A stretch of DNA of 64,000 nucleotides from JAITWN01 sp050486285 (lineage in GTDB: Bacteria; Pseudomonadota; Gammaproteobacteria; SZUA-140), in NCBI GenBank assembly GCA_050486285.1, contig JBJHCZ010000005.1:1-64000 (forward strand), in the 5' to 3' direction. Under the pieces are notes generated by a model that did not search any database, was not told the origin of the DNA, and was given only the letters and a program-made list of their open reading frames with translations. The position numbers and the translations under genes were made by a program. Every line of letters starts with the position of its first letter. Position 1 is the first letter of the stretch. Shown here piece by piece: positions 23,857-31,200 of this stretch.

Positions 23857-26831
23857 TTCGCCACCCCCGACGCGGACTCGGGAACGACGAAGATCACCGC
23901 AACCGGGAAGGTGCGATCGTCGAGCTTGGCGTAGCGGGATTCGATGGCCTGCGTCTCCGTCCGGCGCTCGTCGGGGATGCGCGCGAGGCGCGCATCCAGC
24001 GCAGCGATATCACGCCGGAGTTGCGTGCGTTCGTCCTCAGTGAAGAGCGAGAGCTGTTCGGGCTGTTGTTCTTTCTTCAACTCGGACTGAATCGCCTTCT
24101 CCAGTTCGTCGAGCACGGTACCGATATCGTCGACTTCCTGTTGCTTGCGGGTCTGGAGCGTGTTGGTCAGGTAACGGAGGCGTTCCTTGGAGCGGGCATC
24201 CACCGCTTTCAAGATGGCTTCCTGCTGGCGGTCGAAACGGACGCGGAGCGCGTCGAACAAGGATGTGGCCGCCGTGATCGGTTTCGACTCGTCCAGCCAC
24301 TGCTGGACGCGGGTGACGCCTTCTTCGCGGCGGAAGGATTGATCACGCAGATAGCCGCCCGAGACCGTCAGTTCTTCGTGCAGCCGATGATGGTTGCCGC
24401 CGGTGACGACCAGCCGCGAGACGACGACCACGGCGGGGCCGTCGAGGTGTGCGTCGGGCACAGTGCGGACGGTGACGCGGTGCAGTTTCTTCACGTCGTC
24501 CTGCGCCCAGATTTCGGCGCGCAGCAGGCGCAGGCACATCTGCACCAAGCGATGATTCAGATGGACGAGCACGACGTCGTCGCGGCCACTGGCGACGGCG
24601 TGGTCGAAGGTGATGGGCCGTATCTTCTGCGTGTGCGGGTGGCGCAGTCCTTCCAGACAGCGCGCCCACGAGCCGGACAGCGCGGGCATCCGGAAGACGC
24701 TGCCCGAGGGCGCACCTGCCAGTTCGATGGGCTCCAGCGGCGGACGGCCCGCCAGCGCGAGCCCGGTCTTCACGGCCATCAGGACGTGGCCGGGCGTGAG
24801 GTGTAAGTCCTGCTTGGTGGTGAGTAGGCGTTCGTGCAGCTTGGCGACGCGCTCCTTCAATTCGCGCTCGGCGCGAACGAAGTTCTTGGCGCGGGCGATC
24901 CGCGCCTCGGCGAGACGGGTGTCCAAGTCTTTCAGAGAGCCTTCGATGAGGCCGGACATCTGTGGCGCGATGACCGGGTTGACGCTGCCCATGTCGGCGC
25001 GCATCGAATCCAGCTTCCGCAAGGCGCGCAGGATGTCTTCGCCGTGGCCGCCGACCGATGCGCCGTTCGCGCCGCCACCATCGACCGGGTGCCAGATCAG
25101 CACTTCCTTTTCGCGCTGCCCGTGGCGGTCGATACGCCCGTTGCGCTGCTCCATCACGTTGGGGTTGTACGGAATCTCCAAGTGGATGAGCAGATTGCAG
25201 TGGTTCTGCAAGTCGATGCCTTCGGAGGCCGCATCGGTGGCGAGCAGGATGCGCACGGGCGAATCCTGCGGAGAGGCTTGGAACGCTGCCTTGATCGGTT
25301 CACGCTCTTCTTGAGAGAGGCCACCGTGGAGCAGGCCGAGACGCTCGCTGCCGAAGCCGTGGCTCGCGAGAATTTGCTGCATCCACTGGTGCGTGGTGCG
25401 GTACTCGGTGAACAGGATCACCCGGCGATCGTTCCACTGACCATCCGGCTTGAGGTTGGCCGCGAGCCAGTCGAGGATGGCTTTGGCCTTGGAATCGGCT
25501 TGATTCTTGGCTCGCTGCGCCCATCCCCTCAAGTCGTCCAGCATCGCCCGCTGTTCCGTCGTCAACGGCATCGAGCGGCGCGTGGCTTCCTCGATGGCTT
25601 CAGCGTGGGCGTTCTCGACTTCTTGATCGTCGGCATAGTCCTCGTCGACCTTCAGGATGGCTTTGTGCAGGATACGCTCGGCCATCGCGTCCGGCTTCGC
25701 GGGCCGTGCTTCGGACAACGATGTGACGTGCTTTTCGAGCGTGGACGCGAACGCCGCTGGCGATGAGAGCAGACGCTTCTTGAGGAGGCGATTGACGAAG
25801 ACCGTGCCGAAGCCGTTGCCCGCTTTCTCGGCGTCTTTTTCTCGGCTGGCGCAGTAGTCGTCCAGCTTGCGATGAACCTCGCGCTCTTCCGCCGTGTACG
25901 GGACTTCGAGCGCCTGCAAGATGCGCCGGGCGTATAGGGGATTACCATCCGCATCGACCAGATCGCTTTTCAGGCGACGGATCATCACCTGGCTGAGGCG
26001 CTTTTCATCGGGGAGGATGTTGCGTGCGAAACGCTGGTCGTCGAGCAACTCCAACAGCGAGGTGAACGACTCGGTGTAGCCGTTGTGTGGCGTCGCGGTC
26101 AGGAACAGACGATGCTGGAAGTGCGGGCCGATGGCGCGGACGAAACGCGTGCGCTGACTTTCCAGCGCGTAGTGCGCGCCTGCGGCGGGCGCGACGTTGT
26201 GCGCTTCGTCCACGACCAGCAGATCGAACTTGCGCGGATGACCGACGTGCGGCGGGATCACGTCGCGCATGGCGCGCAAGCCCTCACCGCCCTTGGCCCA
26301 ATCCATCGACGTGATGAGGCGCGGATGCGATGTCCACGGATTGGCGTGAATGCCGCGCTCACGCCGCAATTGCTTGATGTAGGCGGTGTCCACTACGCGG
26401 AAATCGAGACCGAACTTCTCCAGCATCTCGACGCGCCACTTCTCCTGGAGCGACGCGGGGCAGACGATCAGGACGGTGCGCGCACGGTGCCGCAACAGCA
26501 GTTCCTGAATGACCAGGCCGGCTTCGATGGTCTTGCCGAGACCGACGTCGTCGGCGATGAGCAGGTTGACGCGAGCCATGTCGATGGCCCGCACCAGTGG
26601 GTCGAGCTGGAAGTCCTCGATGCTGACGCCGCTGCGGAACGGTGCCTGGAGAAACCCCCGGTCGGCGTTGGTGGCCGCACCCCACCGCACGGCATCGAGG
26701 AAGGCGTCGATGTAACGCGCCACTTGGTTTGATAATGCGCGCCGCTTGGTTTGATAATGCCGGTTGCGCCTTATTTTGGGGGCTATAAGGTGGGCTTTGG
26801 TGTGATGTAGGGCGCGGCTCAGTGCGCCCAT
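23853..26831 (-). CDS. drmD: DrmD (SNF2 helicase), 5' end replaced by the Mu-like prophage end
   Basis: DrmD sequence runs from the stop at 23853 up to about 26708, where the prophage begins, leaving 951 drmD codons. Helicase motifs are intact: LLIADDVGLGKTIEAG (I), LLVVDEAHN (II), LFLTATPHN (III), ATDAASEGIDLQNHC (V) and QRNGRIDRHGQ (VI). The lost part is the short N-terminal domain. The frame stays open into the prophage to an ATG at 26831 preceded by AAGGAGG with 7-nt spacing. A 992-residue chimera with 41 foreign N-terminal residues could therefore be made. The gene is either broken or re-started; transcription would have to come from the prophage end. Confidence 0.85.
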   Translation of the reverse strand: MGALSRALHHTKAHLIAPKIRRNRHYQTKRRALSNQVARYIDAFLDAVRWGAATNADRGFLQAPFRSGVSIEDFQLDPLVRAIDMARVNLLIADDVGLGKTIEAGLVIQELLLRHRARTVLIVCPASLQEKWRVEMLEKFGLDFRVVDTAYIKQLRRERGIHANPWTSHPRLITSMDWAKGGEGLRAMRDVIPPHVGHPRKFDLLVVDEAHNVAPAAGAHYALESQRTRFVRAIGPHFQHRLFLTATPHNGYTESFTSLLELLDDQRFARNILPDEKRLSQVMIRRLKSDLVDADGNPLYARRILQALEVPYTAEEREVHRKLDDYCASREKDAEKAGNGFGTVFVNRLLKKRLLSSPAAFASTLEKHVTSLSEARPAKPDAMAERILHKAILKVDEDYADDQEVENAHAEAIEEATRRSMPLTTEQRAMLDDLRGWAQRAKNQADSKAKAILDWLAANLKPDGQWNDRRVILFTEYRTTHQWMQQILASHGFGSERLGLLHGGLSQEEREPIKAAFQASPQDSPVRILLATDAASEGIDLQNHCNLLIHLEIPYNPNVMEQRNGRIDRHGQREKEVLIWHPVDGGGANGASVGGHGEDILRALRKLDSMRADMGSVNPVIAPQMSGLIEGSLKDLDTRLAEARIARAKNFVRAERELKERVAKLHERLLTTKQDLHLTPGHVLMAVKTGLALAGRPPLEPIELAGAPSGSVFRMPALSGSWARCLEGLRHPHTQKIRPITFDHAVASGRDDVVLVHLNHRLVQMCLRLLRAEIWAQDDVKKLHRVTVRTVPDAHLDGPAVVVVSRLVVTGGNHHRLHEELTVSGGYLRDQSFRREEGVTRVQQWLDESKPITAATSLFDALRVRFDRQQEAILKAVDARSKERLRYLTNTLQTRKQQEVDDIGTVLDELEKAIQSELKKEQQPEQLSLFTEDERTQLRRDIAALDARLARIPDERRTETQAIESRYAKLDDRTFPVAVIFVVPESASGVAK
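26706..26710. repeat. Predicted 5-bp target site next to the prophage right end
   Basis: Mu-family transposition duplicates 5 bp of target. With the prophage terminus placed at TG 26711, the flanking bases are GTCGA. The matching copy should lie directly beyond the left end, which is outside the window, so this is a prediction and not an observed duplication. Confidence 0.4.
26717..26760. repeat. Tandem 22-bp repeats: probable transposase binding sites at the prophage right end
   Basis: Two adjacent 22-bp copies (26717-26738 and 26739-26760) differ at one base only. Each reads GCGCC, then A or G, then CTTGGTTTGATAATGC. They lie 6 bp inside a TGTA terminus at 26711. Direct 22-bp sites near the end are what MuA-type transposases bind (R1 and R2 in Mu). 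DrmD homology stops here, which supports the boundary. Bases 26761-26818 between the repeats and the methylase stop hold no gene and no further clear copy. Confidence 0.75.
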
Positions 26832-27589
26832 AACAGGACCTCCTTGGCCTGCTTGCCGGCGCCGCCACCGACGGTGTAGGCGATGTTCAGCGTCCGCCTT
26901 CTCCACCCCTTGAACAGCCTCAATATATCCGGGTGGGCGTTCAGGCTCACCACCACCCTGCCCTTTATGATGTCCGGCAGCCCGACGATCTCCTCGTACT
27001 GTTGCCACTCGAATTCATAGCCATAGCCCTCGGTCTGCCAGTATGGCGGATCCAGATAGAACACGGTGTGGGCTCGGTCGTATCTCTCTATCACGGATCG
27101 CCACGGTAGATGCTCGATGAACACGCCATTCAGGCGCATGTGCGCCTGGCTCAGGTCCTCCTCGATGCGCAGCAGGTTCATTCTCGACCGTGATGTGGTT
27201 GCCGTACCGAATGACCGGCCCGTAACGTTGCCGCCGAACCCGAGCTTCTGCAGGTAGAAAAAACGCGCTGCACGCTGGATATCGGTGAGCGTATCGGTCA
27301 CCTTCATTGTCTCCCACTGGTAAACCTGCCGGCTCGTCACTGCCCACTTGAATTGGCGCACAAACTCTTCGAGGTGGTGCTGGATGATCCTGTACATGTT
27401 CACGAGATCGCCGTTGATGTCGTTGATCACCTCGACCCTCGATGGCTCCTTCTCGAAGAGCACAGCGGCGCCTCCGGCGAACACCTCGACATAGCAATCG
27501 TGCTGCGGGAGCACTTCGATAATGTCCGACGCAAGCCTGCGTTTGCCTCCTATCCACGGGATAACCGGCTTTGCTTTCAATCGCCCCAC
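26819..27589 (-). CDS. D12-class N6-adenine DNA methyltransferase at the prophage right end
   Basis: A 256-residue protein, start chosen at GTG 27589 because a GGAGA box sits 8 nt upstream; the frame is open to 27640. Motif PWIGGKR (the FxGxK-like SAM motif) comes near the N terminus, followed by VEVFAGGAAV, and the catalytic DPPYW is near residue 200. This is the Dam/D12 family. The target is probably a short adenine-containing site, but GATC specificity cannot be read from sequence. It occupies the place of mom in Mu, where DNA modification protects the phage from restriction. Its 3' end also encodes the ribosome site and ATG that run into drmD. Confidence 0.88.
   Translation of the reverse strand: MGRLKAKPVIPWIGGKRRLASDIIEVLPQHDCYVEVFAGGAAVLFEKEPSRVEVINDINGDLVNMYRIIQHHLEEFVRQFKWAVTSRQVYQWETMKVTDTLTDIQRAARFFYLQKLGFGGNVTGRSFGTATTSRSRMNLLRIEEDLSQAHMRLNGVFIEHLPWRSVIERYDRAHTVFYLDPPYWQTEGYGYEFEWQQYEEIVGLPDIIKGRVVVSLNAHPDILRLFKGWRRRTLNIAYTVGGGAGKQAKEVLLWAH
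26839..26845 (-). promoter_or_regulatory. Shine-Dalgarno site feeding the chimeric drmD frame
   Basis: The minus strand reads AAGGAGG, then 7 nt, then ATG (26831-26829). This ATG opens a frame that continues without a stop through the prophage terminus into drmD. The bases also encode Lys-Glu-Val near the end of the methylase, so the signal may be fortuitous. The strength and spacing are nevertheless optimal. Confidence 0.6.
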
Positions 27590-27640
27590 GTAAAGATTCT
27601 CCTTGACTGGTCGATGTAGCCCTTGCTGCGTACGCGGCAA

Positions 27641-27723
27641 GGGAGCCTTGATCGACCCGCAGGGGCATGTCCTGTGGGTGGGTGCTCGCTCGGTGGTGCA
27701 ACACCGTGCGGGCGCTCCCTTCT
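27641..27723. other. Gap upstream of the methylase with a long-range inverted repeat
   Basis: This 83-bp stretch has no convincing gene. AAGGGAGC near 27646 and GCTCCCTT near 27715 are complementary and about 60 nt apart, so the transcript could fold here. Mu carries its mom regulatory region at the equivalent position. No palindrome like the late-promoter sites at 41507 or 55462 is present. Confidence 0.3.
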
Positions 27724-27891
27724 CTATTCCTCCGCGGGCCTGGCGGAGATCTCGGGGCTGTCAGCCTTGCCCGCTTCGCGCTGCATCGCGGTCAGCTGCT
27801 GGATTGCATTGATCAGCATTTCATTGCGATCAGCCAGGCTCCGCGCGAGCACGGCTTCAGCGCGTAGTTGTTCTATTGACCATTGCTGCAT
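27724..27891 (-). CDS. Small phage protein, unknown function
   Basis: A 55-residue protein starting at ATG 27891, chosen because GAGGAGA lies 7-8 nt upstream; the longer frame to 27987 lacks such a site. It is helical and polar: QQWSIEQLRAEAVLARSLAD, then an Ala/Glu-rich tail. It overlaps the end of the previous gene by 35 nt and is the last structural-region gene before the methylase. No family is recognised. A tail-fibre accessory role is possible from position only. Confidence 0.55.
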   Translation of the reverse strand: MQQWSIEQLRAEAVLARSLADRNEMLINAIQQLTAMQREAGKADSPEISARPAEE

Positions 27892-28231
27892 AGTCTTTCT
27901 CCTCTGGGTCTCTGACGCCGACAATAACCTCGAGCAGTCGGAGCCGCTCGTGGATGTCAGCGGGGGGTGATGCGGCCAAGTGATCACGTAACTCCGCGCG
28001 CACAGATTCCTTCAATTCCTCCTCACTCGGCCCAGGCCGTGCTGGAGCTGGGGATATAGGACCATAATCGCCACGCTTGATGGCGTCGTGGATAGCTCGG
28101 CCATACTCGACTGGGTCGTATGAGCACGCCGCAAATCCGATCCAACCATCCACGGGGTGCTTGATCTCGCAGTGTATGGCCTCGTCATTGCCGTCGATAA
28201 AGCGCGGATTTCTGACCTCGAAGGGGATCAT
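27857..28231 (-). CDS. Putative tail-fibre associated protein
   Basis: A 124-residue protein whose ATG overlaps the stop of the 1561-aa fibre gene by 4 nt. The N-terminal half (PFEVRNPRFIDG, CEIKHPVDGWIGFAACSYDPVEYGR) resembles the short domain found in phage tail-fibre assembly proteins of the DUF4376/Caudo_TAP kind. The C-terminal half is helical and acidic. Position directly after the fibre gene supports a chaperone or fibre-tip role. The family call is from pattern and place, not from a search. Confidence 0.55.
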   Translation of the reverse strand: MIPFEVRNPRFIDGNDEAIHCEIKHPVDGWIGFAACSYDPVEYGRAIHDAIKRGDYGPISPAPARPGPSEEELKESVRAELRDHLAASPPADIHERLRLLEVIVGVRDPEEKDYAAMVNRTTTR

Positions 28232-31200
28232 GCGTACCTCAAGAAAACACCGACGCCACGACGGCTACCGCCTTTGGTTATACGACCAAACAACCTCCAA
28301 TTGCCTGGTGGTGTGGACGCATCAGAGCTCGACATATACAACGCACCGCCTAATCCATCTGTATGCATCCCGCTGTATCGCCATGACCCGTCAGTGGCCT
28401 GGTAACCAGGCAGATAGTTGTTGGCATTTAGGTTGCTCTCGTGGAGCATGGCTATAGAACCAAGATCGCCCTGTAAAAATCTGGAGCTATTGAGCTTCTC
28501 GAATGCGCTCAGGCTAGCGAACCACAGATTCCCGCCCGTGAATTTCAACTGTCCTTGCTGGGGACTAGAGGGCAGGCCCGTTCCGCGGGGGGTGAGCAAC
28601 ATATGGACGGTATTGACGAAATCACCCGGATCCACCCACACCGCCGCTGCACCGCCGGGGCTTATAGCCCTGAGGCCATAAAAGCCGGAGCACAGCACCG
28701 CCGCAGCCCCAGGCGACCCAGCGCTCGATGACGTGGCGTAGATTGCTGGCACATTCGTAGTATTTGCCATCGCCCTGATGGCCGACCCGCCCCCCTCGGT
28801 GGCATTTAGAATAGCGAGATAGTTTATGCCATCGTCAGCAGACACCCCGATCCTGATCCTTTCTGCATCAGCAGAGTCGCGCCACAAAATCCTATTCGGC
28901 GCGAGCACCGGGTTTATTTCTATCCTCTCGCCTGACGTTCCCGTGGATATGCGGCCGCCTGTCAGGGTGAACCCGCCGTCAGCCAACAGCTCTACTGCGG
29001 CCCCCACCCGCAAGAATGTCTCCGCACCTTCTGCGTCGAGATCAATGTAGTTGTCAGCTGCAACGTTACGCACTACTCCACCTATGAATTCAGAGGCAGT
29101 GATTTCTGCAGCGGTGACCTCGCCGCTGAAGTGACCGTCGACTGCGAATATCTCGCCGGTCGCTGCATTGATGAAGGTCTTCTCCTGACCATCTGAGCTG
29201 TATGCTCGGATACCTGCATGGTGAATGAGAACACCCTGCCCATTGGGTGATACGCCGACCTGATCACTTGTTAATATAGCCCCCGCGTTGATCAGACTGA
29301 AAAGGGTTTCTTCTATCAGGCCACCGCTGAACATCGGCCGGCTCCCGTCCGTCGGAATGCGGAATGTGACGCCGTGCAGGCCTGCGAATCCGAGCAGGCC
29401 GTCAGCCGAGAGACGCACGAAGTGATCGTCGTCGGGGCCGACCTGGATGTACTCGTGATGTGAGCTGATCTTGACGCCACCCTGGCTGATACCGTCTGCC
29501 GTGATCGTCCAGCCGCCTATCTCGCCTTCGGCGGCGACGAGTTCACCCTCGAAGTATCCGTCGACGGCCATGATGAGCCCGGTGGTGGGGTCGATCCATG
29601 TTTTCAGGTTGCCGGCGTTGTCGTAGCCACGGATGCCGGCGGAACCGTATGTCACGCCGGCGCCGCTGGATTCCTGGCCGACGGTCGGCGAGGTGGCAAT
29701 GAAGTTGTCAGGGTCATCAATTACCACCCCGCCGGTGCCGAGCGGCACTTGGTGAGTGGTGCTGACGTAATCCGGGCTCTCGATGTAGAAGATCGAGACC
29801 GGTCGGGCGATGATCTCATACTCGGTGGTGTCCATCGTCACGACGATGATCGCTTCGGGTGAGGCCGGCCCGGCCGGGATAAATGCGGCGTCACCGACAC
29901 GCCGATAGTAGATGTTGCTGTAGGCGTAGTTGCTGGCATCAGCAGGCGGCGTGACCGAGACCTCGAGGGTGACGAGGTTCTGGTTGGGGGTCTGGGGGGC
30001 GTTGGGGTGCTCGTCTATGTGGATGGCCTGGCCGCGGTCGGCTTGGGACGGTACGTCGGGCGCCGGTGTCGTGGCATGATCCGGCAGGGCCTGCACGCGG
30101 AAATGCGATGCCCTATCCCGCCCAGCGTCAGATTGTGCGACCGCCTCGCCCAAATAGTATGAATACCACCGCGTGACGCCATGCATTGCGCCGGTACGAT
30201 AACTACCCGATTGAGGCACGCGAGTAGCGTTGGACGGCTGGGGGGAGAGGCCCTGCCTGACCTCGAGCAGGGTGCTGCTTGGCGCGAGGGTGAGGCCCCC
30301 GCTGTCATCGATGACGAACAGGAGACCGCCTGGTGCCCCGCCACCGCCTGCCGCAGCGTGCAGTGCCTCTGGATACCAACCAGGCACCTGATCGTCGGGG
30401 AATTGGTACACCTGACCTAGCGCGGCGTCACCGCCGCTGAGATCGATCGTGCCGGCACCACCTGCGCCGCGACAGACGACTACCAAGCCGGCGCCGCCGG
30501 CGCCGCCCGCCCCACCTGCCGCCAGTATCGGTGGCGGGCCGGGCAAAAGTTCAGGGAACGGCGCTACCCAGCTCACGGGTCCACCGCGCGGGCCCGAAGT
30601 GCCTCTCAGGTTGCCGGGCAGACCCTGCAACCCCCCACCTGACCAGCGGAGATTAAACGACTGCGGCATGCCACTACGCGCAGCGGCAGAGACCTGGCCC
30701 GGCCATGAGAGGAATTCCCAATGTGACTGGGGGAGGTTGGCGGGATGTGCACGCGCTGCCCACCAGACCATTCCGCCTGCAATACTGGAGCCGAGGAACC
30801 CGGGTGATCCACCGTCAGACGGTGGTGTACCGCGCCCACGTCCATCGATTATGCCGTTGACAGTGCAGAATCCGCGAACCCGGATCTGTACATTCTGCTC
30901 GATCGTCAGACGCACACCCGCAGCGACCTCGAGCGGGCCGTCGTAGTAGAAAATTGATCCTGTGGCGTTCATGTTGTTGCCGCCCGTCAGCGTTGCATCT
31001 GCGATGATGCGCCCGACGTCACCGACGACCTCAAATCCAGCGCCGAGCAGGGTCTGCAGGTTAGTGCCCTGTGAGGTGTACCAGCCGGATGGTGATGCGT
31101 CGATACCGACCCCGTCCAGCTCCTGCGGTGTCGCCTCCTGGCTCGATCCGAACAGGTCGAATGACACATCACCGTTCATCCAGTCGATCGACACTGACTG

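Larger units (their letters stand above)
1..26710. mobile_element. Partial integrative conjugative element (PFGI-1/ICEclc type) with defence cargo
   Basis: The first 5.6 kb carry a run of genes in the order known for the PFGI-1/clc class of ICE: a TIGR03759-like protein, a lytic transglycosylase, a TIGR03765-like protein, TraD and a TIGR03747-like membrane protein. The run ends at 5570. The next genes, on the opposite strand from 5595, are a defence operon, so this point is probably a cargo insertion site within the ICE. No integrase, attachment site or relaxase lies in the window, so the true limits are unknown. Including the defence operon in the ICE is inferred from adjacency only. Confidence 0.7.
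5595..26831 (-). other. Extended class 1 DISARM operon (drmD-mrr-drmMI-GHKL/TIR-SNF2-ASKHA-drmA-drmB-drmC)
   Basis: Nine minus-strand genes run without a break from the prophage end to drmC. The DISARM core drmA, drmB, drmC plus drmD and the Eco57I-like methylase drmMI define class 1 DISARM, a system known to methylate host DNA and restrict incoming phage DNA. Four other genes are embedded among them. Junctions are ATGA or GTGA overlaps at drmD/mrr, drmMI/GHKL, GHKL/SNF2, SNF2/ASKHA and ASKHA/drmA, a 7-nt overlap at mrr/drmMI, a 2-nt gap at drmA/drmB and a 1-nt gap at drmB/drmC. This argues for one coupled transcript. The 5' end of drmD and the promoter have been displaced by the Mu-like prophage. 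Confidence 0.85.

Noticed and set aside
26717..26760. CRISPR-like repeat
   Set aside because: Only two copies with no spacer between them, at a prophage end. The arrangement fits transposase binding sites, not a CRISPR array.
26832..27008. Longer drmD start at 27008
   Set aside because: That stretch is the antiparallel-frame shadow of the phage methylase; the start at 26831 has a strong ribosome site and the segment has no DrmD resemblance.
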